From Sergeia podlipaevii (lineage: Eukaryota > Euglenozoa > Kinetoplastea > Trypanosomatida > Trypanosomatidae), in assembly GCA_030849805.1 (NCBI GenBank), contig JASANZ010002189.1, forward strand, positions 1-64,000: a stretch of DNA of 64,000 bases. The letters are read 5' to 3'. Each line of letters starts with the position of its first letter. Position 1 is the stretch's first letter. A program made the position numbers and the translations under genes. Below are positions 9,171 to 19,579 of the stretch, piece by piece. A model generated the notes under the pieces. It searched no databases. It worked only from the letters and a program-made list of their open reading frames with translations, and was not told the origin of the DNA.

Positions 9171-11156
9171 CTACAAGTTCTCAAGAAGTTCTGCCTCTGG
9201 AATGTCTACCAACGTTACCGCAAAAGGCTGTTCATGTGTGCTATCTGTGACAACCACAAGCACGCCATCGCCCTTTGTTTCACCTTCGACAAGCTGCACA
9301 AGCGCCTCAAACGGATACGTTAGCCCAGGCACAGTGTACGGTATCTGAAGCACACTGCGCTGCATTGTGTACGTGTCGGCAGCGTACAAAAAGAGAAGAA
9401 CAAGATTATGTAGAGGTTCCGAGCCAAGGTTCTGCAGCATGACCTTGATCTTAAACACCGGTCCCAGTCCCTGCACTGTGGCCATGACGCGCATCTTGTG
9501 TGTGGCAGAATGAGAGACAGAAGGAAGTGATCCAGCACGTGCCATACGTGTTTGGTGTTGCTGGGCCTCTATTGTGACCGCAGGCGCAGGTACCCGAGTA
9601 AGCGAGGAGCTGGCCCCTGGCGCAGCGGTACTGTCCCCCACCGCAGGAGCATCGCTAGGAGACCCACCGCTGGGAATCGCGGTAAGCGCAGAGAAAGAAA
9701 CGGGACTTACTTGCCGCGCTCCTGTAGGCGAAGACGTGCCGTTGCCATCATCCAGCAAGCGAAGATAGGAACGCGCGGTGAGGAGGCCAAGGCGACAGAG
9801 GTCGTACTGAAAGATACGATACATGTCAACAGCGTACTCCCTCTCCCGCTCCGTTTGCGCCGTGAACACAGAACTCAGCAGTGGAACAGGGATCGGGTCG
9901 CCTTGTTCCGCTGGTGGCCCGCCCTCGGTGGGACCTTCGCCATTCAGGTTGGCGTTTCTATGCAACAGTTCCACCACAAGGGAACCGTTCTGCAAGACGA
10001 GAATGAGGGCCGAGTCCTCACGTCCATAGCGTCCATAACGCATGGCAGTCACTGTACCGTATGCCTGGCTCACGTGCTGGAGCACCTTGCCTACATAGAC
10101 GCGCACTTCACCATTCGTCAGCGCAACCACCACCGCTCGCGCCTCGCCAGTGACGGGATCACTAATTGCAACAAGATTCGTGGCGACAGTGGGCAGAAAC
10201 ACGTTGCTCTGGCGCTTCCCCTTCAACGTGTAGTAGGAAAGCGTGTTTGCCATCGTGGTGACTGCGATAATGTTGTTGAAGCGGGCAATCGCCGAGGGCT
10301 GAGCATCGGGCTGGATGACCGAAGTGTGCAATGTGCCGTTCTTGATAGAATAAATGCGACTGTCGCGGCAGGACACAATCAGACGATATTCTACTTTGAG
10401 ACATCCCGCAGTAACTATGTGAACCGGCACACTCGGCATGCGCACCTTGACCGCAACATCGGCTGCGGAGTTCTTCAGAATGTACACGAGACGGTTCTCA
10501 CAGCCAATGACAAGGCAGCTGAGACCACCGTCCTCCGGGCTGTCTTGGTTGATCGAGCTCAGGCACGTGACGGCATCCATCTGCCGAAGCGGTTTTGCAC
10601 GCACACGTTCTATAAACTTTTCCTTCTCTTGCGGATTCTCAAGCAAAAGATACTCGAGTGTCCGCGTCGACACCTCAATACCACTACGCAGTAGGGCGTC
10701 TAGCTGCTCCGTACCCGCGTCTGCAGACATCTCACCGCGTGATAGCGCCCCCCACGTGGTCTGCTCCCCCTCGTCAATTTCCACACATGGTAGTGTAAAG
10801 CGGTAAAGGGGGTTGTTATTGCGATACATAAAAACGTAGGAGCCAACCGATACCGCTACTACAGGGCGAGTGAAGGCATCGCTAATCTCCATATAGAATG
10901 ACGTGATGGCCGATGGAACCCCAAGCAACTTGAGTTCCTTCTGGAGAGAAGTTCCACCGAACATTTTCAGCTTCTTACTGCCATCCGCCACGAGCAGCTT
11001 ATAATCTCCATCGCCTGCAACATCGGCGGTGTCAATGCAGCTGGTGTAGGCCTGCAAGTTCGCCAAATGATCACGAAACGCATATAACCAGAACTTTGGC
11101 TTTCGCGCCTCGCTACTGCTCCCCCCTGTGTTTGACTTCCCTGTAGAATTGGACAT
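9171..11156 (-). CDS. Bardet-Biedl syndrome 1 protein, BBSome subunit
   Basis: A 661-residue BBS1 orthologue (human 593). BBS1 is the BBSome subunit that contacts ARL6/BBS3 and helps sort membrane proteins in and out of the cilium or flagellum. The N-terminal beta-propeller begins after a short Ser/Gly leader with the typical KFWLYAFRDHLANLQAYTSC, then the DVAGDGDYKLLVAD blade, and continues to about residue 400. A low-complexity Ser/Pro/Ala insert sits near residues 460-540. The C-terminal GAE-like beta-sandwich (about 545-655) begins at MATVQGLGPVFKIKVMLQNLG. The ATG at 11156 is supported by an AG at 11195-11196 after a pyrimidine tract. In trypanosomatids BBSome components are dispensable in culture but affect surface protein composition and infectivity. 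Confidence 0.92.
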   Translation of the reverse strand: MSNSTGKSNTGGSSSEARKPKFWLYAFRDHLANLQAYTSCIDTADVAGDGDYKLLVADGSKKLKMFGGTSLQKELKLLGVPSAITSFYMEISDAFTRPVVAVSVGSYVFMYRNNNPLYRFTLPCVEIDEGEQTTWGALSRGEMSADAGTEQLDALLRSGIEVSTRTLEYLLLENPQEKEKFIERVRAKPLRQMDAVTCLSSINQDSPEDGGLSCLVIGCENRLVYILKNSAADVAVKVRMPSVPVHIVTAGCLKVEYRLIVSCRDSRIYSIKNGTLHTSVIQPDAQPSAIARFNNIIAVTTMANTLSYYTLKGKRQSNVFLPTVATNLVAISDPVTGEARAVVVALTNGEVRVYVGKVLQHVSQAYGTVTAMRYGRYGREDSALILVLQNGSLVVELLHRNANLNGEGPTEGGPPAEQGDPIPVPLLSSVFTAQTEREREYAVDMYRIFQYDLCRLGLLTARSYLRLLDDGNGTSSPTGARQVSPVSFSALTAIPSGGSPSDAPAVGDSTAAPGASSSLTRVPAPAVTIEAQQHQTRMARAGSLPSVSHSATHKMRVMATVQGLGPVFKIKVMLQNLGSEPLHNLVLLFLYAADTYTMQRSVLQIPYTVPGLTYPFEALVQLVEGETKGDGVLVVVTDSTHEQPFAVTLVDIPEAELLENL

Positions 11157-11873
11157 ATGTACACAGAGCGTATCTTACAACAATATATATAGTCCTTTAT
11201 CCCTTTTTCAAATACACACAATAAATAAATAAAAAAGAAACAACGCCAGCAACAAAAAGGAGGTGAGGTTCTAAATTCAAAAAAAAAAAAGCGAAAAAAG
11301 CACGATGTTTCGATGTAGGTATATCCTCGTAGATATGTGCACAACTGTGTGTGTGAGTGTGTGTGTCTGTGTTTGTATGTGTGCCGGGGGAGGGAGAGAG
11401 GGTAGTACGAAGTCTAAGAGAAAGAAAAAAAGAAAAAAAAAACTGTACCTAGTTATCTCTGCTAGCTACGCTCCTCAGTGTGCTGGAACGCAAAAAAAAA
11501 AAAAAAAGGCAAAACAAAAGAGAGAGAGACATAGCAAAATAAGAAAAATAAAGATAGAAGTATTCAACCGTTCAGTTTATTAATAAAGCAAACCACGAAA
11601 GCCAGCTTTTGATGAATGTATCCACGTAGACAAGAATAAAAAAGCAATTGAAACAATACTGTAGTTTGTAAGCACACAGCCATACGTCTGTTATTATTGG
11701 AGGAAGGCAACTATGCCTTATATTTGTATGCATTAGCCGTCTCACCTCATTCCACATTTTTCCAAAACATGGAAACAAAGACAGGTGATTTCCTCCGCGA
11801 CATGCTAGCTCACGTGTATTCATCATTTGAGAATAAGTCACCACCAAAACAACAAAGAAAGCATGAAGCGCAA
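11157..11873. other. intergenic region between RPC4 and BBS1
   Basis: It contains the BBS1 splice region (minus-strand pyrimidine tracts at plus 11228-11250 and 11280-11300, AG at 11195-11196) and the RPC4 3' UTR. A GT microsatellite lies at 11345-11380. A 91-codon minus ORF (11572-11847) starts only 26 bases after the RPC4 stop with no room for its own splice site, so I do not accept it. Confidence 0.6.
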
Positions 11874-12980
11874 TTATATCTTACCAATGGTTGGTGTACA
11901 CACCAGCTTCTTCTCCAGCATGCCAAGCTGATAGCAACTTGCCTTGGAAGCGGGATCATTAGAAAACTGCGGTGGCTGTGTCACTGCCACCATCGAGCAC
12001 GGCCCATCATCACCAGGCGAATACCCTTCTACCGCCACATCATAGTACACACCAGCGATGTCCATCACCATGCGGCCACTACGAAGCACCTTCAGCTCGC
12101 CAACCTTCCCTGGGGGGAGCTGATTAAGAGCAAATGGCTGGTTCGTAAAGAAGCGCGGCAGTTGCATCCACACCAAAGGACCCTCTGCAGCTGCATGATG
12201 ATGAGAAGAGGAGGAGGTAGCAGGCTGCGCAAACTCACCCGTGGCGGCCATAGAGGAAGATTCAAAGTGGCCCAACGACGGCGCCAACGTCTCACGATAA
12301 AAGCGTGCATTCGCAGCGTAGCACCGCCGCAGCTCATCTGAACCTTCTTTCAAAAACGCGGTTCCGTCGAGAGTGTCTTGCGGGGGTTGCGTGTCATCAC
12401 CCTCCACCTTGCTCTCTGACTTTATCCCCGAGCGCATACGTGCGGGGAGAGAACTATCAAGTGGGGTTGGGTGATACATAGTTGCGTACAAGTCGCCACC
12501 CGTCATGCCATCTCCCACGATGCTGTTAATCGTATTAGGCTGAAAGCGCTCTGTTGTGACGGGGTACGTGAAGACATCCACATAGCGCGTAGACGCCTGT
12601 TGCAGCGCTGCATGTGCACTCAGCTGTGGTCCACCGCCCCCAGCACCACGAGCGGCGCGGGTCTTTGCTCCAGTGGCAATTCCTGACTCTGTGTTACCGC
12701 GAGCTCCAGCTCCGCTACTGCTGCTCCCTCCGCCAATACTTTGACCTCCTCCTCTACTGCCGACATTAGTGTCCACTTCGCTGTGAGACTGTTGTTGTTG
12801 TTGATCAGCAGTTGCCTCTTCGTTTGCCTCTACTTCAACCTCCTCTCTTTGAAGACGGGAAAGCTGCAACATGGTGAGATCATCGTAGTCTGTCATGGCA
12901 CTGGGGACGGCAGCGGCGAACTGGGTGCTCTGCATCACCAGCTTCGGCTTGAACTTGAGGTTTGGCGCTTTCGGTGGCAT
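11874..12980 (-). CDS. RNA polymerase III subunit RPC4 (RPC53)
   Basis: A 368-residue protein matching RPC4, the Pol III subunit that pairs with RPC5 in the TFIIF-like subcomplex used for initiation, termination and reinitiation at tRNA, 5S and U-snRNA genes. The conserved C-terminal domain (about residues 255-365) contains the diagnostic run LPPGKVGELKVLRSGRMVMD and ends with LGMLEKKLVCTP, as in other RPC4 proteins. The N-terminus has the short KFKPK motif seen in the family, then a long Gln/Gly/Ser-rich, disordered linker, also usual. The start at 12980 (MPPKAPNLKFKPK) is the first ATG and needs no adjustment. Confidence 0.85.
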   Translation of the reverse strand: MPPKAPNLKFKPKLVMQSTQFAAAVPSAMTDYDDLTMLQLSRLQREEVEVEANEEATADQQQQQSHSEVDTNVGSRGGGQSIGGGSSSSGAGARGNTESGIATGAKTRAARGAGGGGPQLSAHAALQQASTRYVDVFTYPVTTERFQPNTINSIVGDGMTGGDLYATMYHPTPLDSSLPARMRSGIKSESKVEGDDTQPPQDTLDGTAFLKEGSDELRRCYAANARFYRETLAPSLGHFESSSMAATGEFAQPATSSSSHHHAAAEGPLVWMQLPRFFTNQPFALNQLPPGKVGELKVLRSGRMVMDIAGVYYDVAVEGYSPGDDGPCSMVAVTQPPQFSNDPASKASCYQLGMLEKKLVCTPTIGKI

Positions 12981-13640
12981 GGTTTCCTCTTTGAAAATAA
13001 AAAAATTGTTTACCTATTGTTTTGTCTGTATTGTACTTAACTATAGCAACAAAAATAGTAGCTTGCAGCCAATTTCTGCTTTGGGTGCTGAATTATGAAA
13101 GACAGAAAATCGACACGTCGTTCGTCTCTTCTTATTTTTTTTAAAAGAAAAAAAGGACTAATTGATATTGTTTATTTTCACTAGAAAAGAAAATCCGGCA
13201 AGTGAAAATATATGGAATGAGGACGAACACAAAAGCAAAGTAGAAATAAACCTCCAGGCACAACAATCACGTTGTATATACTAGCGTATATACCTGATGA
13301 TTTAATGTTTTCGCGGCGCTGTATACGAGCATCAAAGTATGTATTTATTTTGTTTCTTCATTTACTTTATTTTTTTTTGCTTTGCTCCTCAACGCTAGAG
13401 TATCGGAATATTGATAGCATCACGAAGCAGCATCTCCAGGTATTTACACATATTATGTATATGTATATATATAGCAACAGCATAACATCGACTCGCCATT
13501 AAACACCAACCAACAACAATAAGAACATTTTTAACATCAGTAAATAGGTAGATAGATGGAGATAGTATCATACTTTTTCTCTATCACACATTCGCTGTTT
13601 CGTTCCACTGCACATACAATTGTTTATTTTATGTTTATGT
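12981..13640. other. intergenic region between UPF0652 and RPC4
   Basis: The RPC4 splice region includes a minus-strand pyrimidine tract at plus 13143-13155 with AG dinucleotides shortly after it (about 13125-13131). The rest is the UPF0652 3' UTR with TA and T runs. No ORF longer than about 15 codons looks coding on the minus strand. Confidence 0.55.
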
Positions 13641-15113
13641 TCAGATGCTCATGTCTCCGTCAAAGGAGCTGAACCCAGCGAGAAGGAAGATCGGATAGAA
13701 TGGCTTCTGGCGAATATTATTGCACCAGTTCCACGCGCTCGTAAGACGCCCATCAATGCAGCTACCGGCATCGTCCATGTTGTCACCTCCGCTACCATCG
13801 AATCCGTGGCGGAAGAAGTCGCGTAAGATTGCACACTTGGCACCTCTACCGCCACCCCACACCTGCTTCAAGTAGGTCATGTGATGTGGATCCTCCTCGA
13901 GCCGGTCAATGTACGCAATAGTCCGTAGAATAGGAATGCTAATACGAGATACCTGCCCGTATTTGTCAATAAAATGAAATGCGTTGGGCACTTGATCATC
14001 ACCAAGGTGAATGCGCTCAGACCCAACCCACTCGCCTAACTCTTCCTGCGTTTCCTTGAGCACAGTCTGGATGGCGCGGTACAAATTTGGGGCCTTCTGT
14101 ACCCGCTGTAGACCTTGCCCGGTCGCGCGCAGTTCGTATTTCTCATTCGGGTTGAGCATGTCCTCCTCTGCTATAATCCATAGGGAGTACATCTGTCTAC
14201 AAATGTTTTTCCACAAAGAAAGGCTCTGCAACACAAAGGTGTATTGGCGTCTATGATTGTGAGTAAGTCGACTGCCATCCGCGCCATCCTCGATGGCAAG
14301 ACTCGTCAGTTCCGTGGGTGTATCGGGAGAAAATAGCTCCTTGAGAAGCGCGAGCAGCTCCTCTGTGGTGCGCACGTTGTCATTAGAAAAGCAGTTGGCA
14401 TCATTCAAGCTGCGCACCGCCACCTCAACACGTTCCTCGCTCACGTTACAAGCCTTTGTGAACTCCTCCACCACCTCCTTCACTGCGACATCCTTTGCCC
14501 TCAGGCACTTGTTGAGCGTTGTGCGGTTCTTCAGCAGCGGCACAGGCGTAATGCACAACGGCAGACGTGGGTCCTTCAGTATCGCCTCGATGTCAAGTGC
14601 CTTGCAGTAGCCGCCTACTGTGGTTAGCCTCGAGACTACCGAGAAGCCAAGTGCTTCGCGGACATTCTCATTCTGCGCTGCATCTTGAACCATGTAGAGA
14701 AATTTTACGTAGTCCGTGCGCAGCATGTCAGGATTCATAATCTTATACCGCCGGCACGTTTCAATCGCGATGCGAATCTCCTGCTTGTAGGGCTCGAACT
14801 CGCGGTCTGTTAATAGACTAGCAGCCTTGCGCACATCAAGGCCAACCACAAGGCCTGTGAGAGCGTTCATGAGCTCCTTCACTATCACCGCATCGCGATT
14901 TTTCTTGAGCACCCCCGCGTTGTCAACCTTATCTGTGTAGCAAGAAGACAAGATGATGCCACGCATCAGGCGTTGCACTTTGCGCTCCTTAGGATTCAGA
15001 CGTAGGGGAATATAGTCGGCCTGTTCAATGGGTTCAGGAAGCAACTCATACTCGTTGTCAAACTTCGCGTTTTCCCTTCTCCCGCATCCTCTCAGANATA
15101 TACGTTTGCTCAC
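13641..15113 (-). CDS. UPF0652 (DUF2009) family protein; start region uncertain
   Basis: About 490 residues matching the UPF0652/DUF2009 family, widespread in eukaryotes (plants, amoebae, protists), with no established biochemical role. The C-terminal signature DFFRHGFDGSGGDN (about residues 432-445), SAWNWC (459-464) and the PIFLLAGFSSFDGD end are clear, as is the N-terminal YELLPEP...DYIPLRLNPKERK. The open frame has no ATG before residue 50, and its first codon at 15113 is GTG, preceded by an in-frame TGA. The only ambiguous base of the window (N, 15097) lies in this stretch. If it is C on the plus strand, an ATG appears at 15099, but in a different frame, so a one-base error in the next 40 bases would also be needed. 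A CT-rich splice tract (plus 15215-15246) lies upstream. Confidence 0.85.
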   Translation of the reverse strand: MSKRIXLRGCGRRENAKFDNEYELLPEPIEQADYIPLRLNPKERKVQRLMRGIILSSCYTDKVDNAGVLKKNRDAVIVKELMNALTGLVVGLDVRKAASLLTDREFEPYKQEIRIAIETCRRYKIMNPDMLRTDYVKFLYMVQDAAQNENVREALGFSVVSRLTTVGGYCKALDIEAILKDPRLPLCITPVPLLKNRTTLNKCLRAKDVAVKEVVEEFTKACNVSEERVEVAVRSLNDANCFSNDNVRTTEELLALLKELFSPDTPTELTSLAIEDGADGSRLTHNHRRQYTFVLQSLSLWKNICRQMYSLWIIAEEDMLNPNEKYELRATGQGLQRVQKAPNLYRAIQTVLKETQEELGEWVGSERIHLGDDQVPNAFHFIDKYGQVSRISIPILRTIAYIDRLEEDPHHMTYLKQVWGGGRGAKCAILRDFFRHGFDGSGGDNMDDAGSCIDGRLTSAWNWCNNIRQKPFYPIFLLAGFSSFDGDMSI

Positions 15114-15941
15114 CTTTCAGCCAAAGTCCCAATGCAAAGGGTCGGCTATTCCTATAGTAGCAAGGAATACTCTTCTACATAACAAGTGTATATGTATGTA
15201 TGTATGTATGTGTGTGAGCGAGAAAGAGAGAGAGAGAGAGAAAAGTAAAGTAAGTGATGTGCATAAGAAAAGTAACATAAGCAATTCCTTCGCACGTCTA
15301 TTCTTCGCAATCAAGCAGAATGTTTCAATATCAGTGTATGCCTTTTATGTCCTATTATGCTTTGCGTTCTTTTTTTCTTTTCTTTTTTTTAAAAACATTA
15401 CAAAAAAAAAAGATTCTTTTTTAAGTATAGACGTATCTTGAGAAAAGACCCACGTACACAGTGTCCCCAGATTGCTCCACCAAACGTTAGTCCACATGCT
15501 CATAGTAGAAAAAAAAAGCAACAATCAAACCAACAAAAGAAAAAGAGAAAGTTTCTGTAAAGACGGAAAACAAAGAAAGTGGCTTATTTTTTGTTCTAGA
15601 TATCACTGACCGACGAGTAAGAAAAAAAAGTATGTGAGACGTATCTTTTGATAGGTAACAATAACTGGTTAAAAAAAAAAAACAGAGAAAAAGTTAACTA
15701 GCAGAATATATAGCTACCTCCTTTTAATTTATGTATCGTCAATTCCTGAAAAAAAAGGGGGGAAAAATACTACCACACATCTTTAAAAGTACTGTACTAG
15801 CGGTTTGCACACTTCATGTGTGCACACATCTCACATTCCTCCCAGTTCCGTAGTACAGCCAGCGTCCTCGCAATCTGCGTGGCAATACTTTATTTTGCCG
15901 CTTTTCTTCTCTCTCCCTCTCCCTCTCTCTCTCTCTCTGCG
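15114..15941. other. intergenic region between HBS1 and UPF0652
   Basis: It contains the (GA)n repeat 15215-15241, a CT splice tract on the minus strand serving UPF0652, followed by AG dinucleotides near 15160-15165. The left part is the HBS1 3' UTR with several A runs and a (CT)n block at 15908-15939. No coding sequence was recognised. Confidence 0.6.
15908..15939. repeat. (CT)n microsatellite in HBS1 3' UTR
   Basis: A plus-strand CT/CCCT run ends two bases before the HBS1 stop codon at 15942, so the HBS1 mRNA begins its 3' UTR with a purine (GA)n tract. Confidence 0.85.
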
Positions 15942-17813
15942 CTATTCCATGAGCCGTCGTACTAAACCACCGGCGACCGTTTCACCATCTTGCTGTAGGA
16001 CAAATCTGCCCAATGCGCGGCAGTCCTCTGCGCGATCAATAGCAATTTTCATTTCGGCCCGAAAAACAACAAGCGCCTGCGTAGACGGAGGGATGCACTT
16101 GACCATTCCCTTGGACCACTCTCCGGTCTTCTCGTTCATCTTCGCAATCAGAAGCACCACCTTCACCCGAATCGTTAGTGCGTGGATAACCATCGTAAAG
16201 GTTGCGCCGGGTAGCACCGATTTGGCCAGCGTCGGGAACGTCTGCATATGTGCTTCAAAATCTGTGACAGGGTTCACTAAGGCAGAGGGGTGGTAACCTA
16301 CACAGCCAGGGTAGAGGCCGACCAGACTAGAGGAGGTGTTGATCTCTACCGTATCGCCAGCCAGTGCAACCTTCACCACTCCAACAGTTGGCTTGTCGAT
16401 GCTCTTTACCATCACCTTCACATCAGAAGGCCGGAACAGAAGTGTGTCGCCGCGTGCAAGACGCCCACTCTCCACACGGGCGTAGAGCGTCGTCCCCTGA
16501 ATATCTTGGAGAGAAATGCGCACCGGCCCGTCAAGCAAGCGGCTCTCTAGCGAGCAGTTGTCTATCATCTCCATCAGCGAAGGTCCAGTGTACCACGGCA
16601 TCACAGTCGAGTCTTTCGACGTCATGTTCGTCCCTGCCATGCCACTGATGGGACAGAAGCCCATCACCACTTCACTACTTACTTGGATCTGTTTGAGAAG
16701 CAACTTGACCTCGCTCACCACATGGTTGAAGCGGTCCTGCGAGTAGTTAACGGAGTCCATCTTGTTCACCGCAACGATAATGCAGCCCACACCAAGTGTC
16801 TTGAGGATCATGAGATGGTCCTTTGTGCCGTGGGCAAGGCCTCTTTCAAACTCAGAGATGCTTGCGGTGACAACCAGCAGCGCCGCATCGGCCTGAGTAG
16901 CACTACTAATCATACTCAGCACAAAGTCCTTGTGCCCTGGTGCATCCAAAATGTGAATGCGGCGATGCTCGGTCTCAAAACAGAAGGAACCAGAGTCAAT
17001 AGTGACACCGCGACGCCGCTCCTCCTCGGACTGATCAAGGAGCCAGGCGTACTTAAAGGACTCCTTATTGGACGCCTTACCTGCCTTTTCGTTCTTCTCC
17101 ACATCGGCTAGAGAGACCTTGCCGAGCAGCAAGAGAAGATGCCCAAGTGTGGTGCTCTTACCGGCATCCACGTGCCCCGCAATAACAAATGTGCAGTCCA
17201 GCTTGTTTTCACTCGGCATCACCGACGCCACATCCTTGTGTCGATTCTTGAGCGCTTTGCTAGCCCGCTGCATCGTCGTCAATGGCGCACCATTTGCTAC
17301 GGCGCCATCCTCCCTACCTTCCTCATCGTCATCATCAGCCTTGCTACCTCTACGAGGTCCGTCGCCGTTCTGCTTTGGATTGGATGCCGCCACCTTCAGT
17401 ACCCGCGATCCGCCATGCTGCTGCTGGGCTTTCTTGCGATCCACACGCATATCCAGCAAGGCAGCCACTGCAACGTCCATGTCATAGTTGCTCTCGCGCA
17501 ATGCCTTTACTGCCTCAGCCTCAGAGAGGGGGAGCTCATGAGGCGCAAAGGACTTCCACGTCTCGTGCGTGCATGTCAACATCGAGTCCAACAGCTGGAA
17601 GTCTTCGTCTTTCTCTGGGTTAATAGTGGTGTGAGTATTGACGAACTCCTTAGGAGCATCACTCCCGCTACCGTTGTTGTCTCTTCCCTCTTCATAGTTG
17701 TCCCAGTTGCCTTCACCATCATAGTCATAATCCTCCTCGTCATCGTAGTAGTCATCAGCATCTTCGTCCATCAGCTCCTCCAAGGCAGAGTAGAACTTGC
17801 TGTGACGGTTCAT
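15942..17813 (-). CDS. HBS1-like translational GTPase
   Basis: A 623-residue GTPase of the eEF1A/eRF3/HBS1 group. HBS1 works with Dom34/Pelota to split ribosomes stalled at mRNA ends (no-go and non-stop decay). The G1 motif GHVDAGKS is at residues 213-220, the switch II DAPGH at 290-294 and NKMD at 350-353; two beta-barrel domains follow to the C-terminus. The N-terminal region is acidic (DEDADDYYDDEEDYDYD) and then has a helical CUE/UBA-like HBS1_N segment around residues 75-125 (HETWKSFAPHELPLS...). That segment favours HBS1 over eRF3 or eEF1A. The start at 17813 lies right next to a (TA)n run. A strong pyrimidine tract (plus 17889-17917) and AG at 17865-17866 lie upstream. Confidence 0.88.
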   Translation of the reverse strand: MNRHSKFYSALEELMDEDADDYYDDEEDYDYDGEGNWDNYEEGRDNNGSGSDAPKEFVNTHTTINPEKDEDFQLLDSMLTCTHETWKSFAPHELPLSEAEAVKALRESNYDMDVAVAALLDMRVDRKKAQQQHGGSRVLKVAASNPKQNGDGPRRGSKADDDDEEGREDGAVANGAPLTTMQRASKALKNRHKDVASVMPSENKLDCTFVIAGHVDAGKSTTLGHLLLLLGKVSLADVEKNEKAGKASNKESFKYAWLLDQSEEERRRGVTIDSGSFCFETEHRRIHILDAPGHKDFVLSMISSATQADAALLVVTASISEFERGLAHGTKDHLMILKTLGVGCIIVAVNKMDSVNYSQDRFNHVVSEVKLLLKQIQVSSEVVMGFCPISGMAGTNMTSKDSTVMPWYTGPSLMEMIDNCSLESRLLDGPVRISLQDIQGTTLYARVESGRLARGDTLLFRPSDVKVMVKSIDKPTVGVVKVALAGDTVEINTSSSLVGLYPGCVGYHPSALVNPVTDFEAHMQTFPTLAKSVLPGATFTMVIHALTIRVKVVLLIAKMNEKTGEWSKGMVKCIPPSTQALVVFRAEMKIAIDRAEDCRALGRFVLQQDGETVAGGLVRRLME

Positions 17814-18730
17814 TCTATATATATATATATATATAGTCTCTCCTGCTACTTGTAATATCTAGCACTACAAAGAATTACCTTTTTTTTTGAAAGAAAAGAA
17901 AAAAAAGGAAAAAAAAGTGCGATTATGTATACTGCTAGTGTTGTGGTATCACTACAAACTTGATCCCTGGACAGTTGATTTTTTTTGTTGAAAAAAGCGT
18001 TTATATCTTTAAAAAAAAAAAAAAATAGTAGATGTTAAGAGAGAAGCAGCGTCGCGATAAAAGTGTATAAATACTGTGATATGTATTTACTCTTTTTCTA
18101 TCGCTTGTTTTTCCCCCCTTTCTCTTTCTTTCTCCCTCTCGGAGAACTTTCTAAAAGCAGATATTGATAAGTCAACGGTATAATCAACCGAAAAAGCAGC
18201 CAAGAGAAAAAAAAGCAGATATTTAAGCAGCCCTTTGGAAAGAAAAAGCGTGCTAGAGTAAAACAGCACGATCACCTCAACAAAAAGTATGAAAAAAAAG
18301 GGGAGGGAAAAAAAAAAGTGATCTGGTCATCAAAATGAAAAGACTAATAATAGCATAGCATGCTGAAGGAAGAGTTCAAGTCACACACAGATCAGATACA
18401 TTTGTAATCAAAGCAAATTTCACTGAAGAAACGAAAAGATCTACAAACAAACAAACAAACAAAAAATAATTCTTTTTTTAAAGGAAAGAATACAATGAAA
18501 CTATACAACTGCGGTACACAGGCAAACAGATCTTTTGATGACAATGAGAGAATCCAATGTATCACCACGAGTATGTATATTGGCACTTGTGATGGTTGCC
18601 TTTGAGCACAGCACTTATGGAGCAAACAGCAAATCCCTTCCTGCCTCTCCGCACACAACACTAGCGAAACTTCTCTTTCTCTCTCTTGTTCGTTGTGACA
18701 CACACGCACACACGCACACACTGCCTCGCT
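17814..18730. other. intergenic region between REEP-like gene and HBS1
   Basis: A (TA)n repeat at 17817-17835 abuts the HBS1 start. The minus-strand pyrimidine tract (plus 17889-17917) and AG at 17865-17866 are the likely acceptor. The right half (18400-18730) is the 3' UTR of the REEP-like gene. A 109-codon minus ORF there is not convincing. Confidence 0.6.
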
Positions 18731-19396
18731 TCAAGCAGCACGATGCTGCACTTCCCCCACACCAAACGAGTAAAAAGTTGCATCAGAGGTGTCAGAAAGA
18801 ATATAAACTGGCTCCTTCGCGCTCGTCTTACCACCACCACCAGATGCATTTGCCGCTACCATCGCATCGTAATCATCCAGTGCGCGGCGCGAGAATACAA
18901 GCCCGCTCACGATATCCCTCACTGCGTCTTCCTCAATCAAACCGTATTCTTCAATGTAATTCATAAGGCGAATTGCGATTGTGATGCAACGTCGCACGAC
19001 AAAAAGATTGAGGCGACGTGTCACCACCGTACTACTACGCAGGGATACTCCAAAGGCGACAATAGACTCTAGCAACGGGCGGAAAGCGCGATTGTACACC
19101 TCCTGCTGAGTGTATGAAGGCGCGAGCACAAGCAAGTACATAAATATGACTCTAAACTCCGTAAACAAGGGGAGTATGTCAAGCCCAATGATTGAAAACG
19201 CGGCAGTAGCCATGAGCATCACCCATAGTTTCAAGGAAACAAGGCTGAGCTCAACAGGTCCTTCTGACGCGGCTGCCATTCTCGCACGTGCGGTTTTAGA
19301 GGCTGTGCTGTTGCCACGTAGCGCTATAGACGTGGCATAAAGAAGTGCACCATGCTCCAGCAGCAGCGTGACGATCTCTCTAATAAAAGATAACAT
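18731..19396 (-). CDS. REEP/TB2-DP1-HVA22-like membrane protein (tentative)
   Basis: A 221-residue protein with several hydrophobic segments: residues about 5-20, 54-75 and 80-95, with a possible fourth at 108-120. The middle run (LKLWVMLMATAAFSIIGLDI, then FTEFRVIFMYLLVLAPSYTQQEVYNRAFRPLLE) has the layout of the TB2/DP1/HVA22 domain: tryptophan early, a short loop with acidic residues, a second hairpin, and a Y-x-x-F-x-R-P-x-L ending. Such proteins sit as hairpins in the ER and shape tubules. Similarity is weak at residue level, so another small ER membrane protein is possible. The C-terminus is soluble with a Gly-rich linker. A strong pyrimidine tract (plus 19483-19522) and the first AG at 19480-19481 give an 84-base 5' UTR. 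Confidence 0.5.
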   Translation of the reverse strand: MLSFIREIVTLLLEHGALLYATSIALRGNSTASKTARARMAAASEGPVELSLVSLKLWVMLMATAAFSIIGLDILPLFTEFRVIFMYLLVLAPSYTQQEVYNRAFRPLLESIVAFGVSLRSSTVVTRRLNLFVVRRCITIAIRLMNYIEEYGLIEEDAVRDIVSGLVFSRRALDDYDAMVAANASGGGGKTSAKEPVYILSDTSDATFYSFGVGEVQHRAA

Positions 19397-19536
19397 GGTT
19401 CATAGATGAAACAGTACTTATTATAATAATGATCAAGAAAATAACCCTTTTTGTATTTTTGTGATTGTATATCTGATATCTACAAAAAAAAAGATAAAAA
19501 AATAAAAAAAGGAGGGAAAAAGAGCAATAGCTTGCA

Positions 19537-19579
<43 letters not shown>

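Noticed and set aside
9552..10694. 380-codon plus-strand ORF antisense to BBS1
   Set aside because: It lies wholly inside BBS1, reads as Arg/His-rich, and has no family likeness.
11572..11847. 91-codon minus ORF next to RPC4
   Set aside because: It begins 26 bases after the RPC4 stop with no room for polyadenylation and trans-splicing, and looks random.
15105..15120. 5' splice-site-like GGTGAGC at the UPF0652 start
   Set aside because: Cis introns are almost absent in trypanosomatids (two known genes, not this one), and no matching branch and 3' site was seen.
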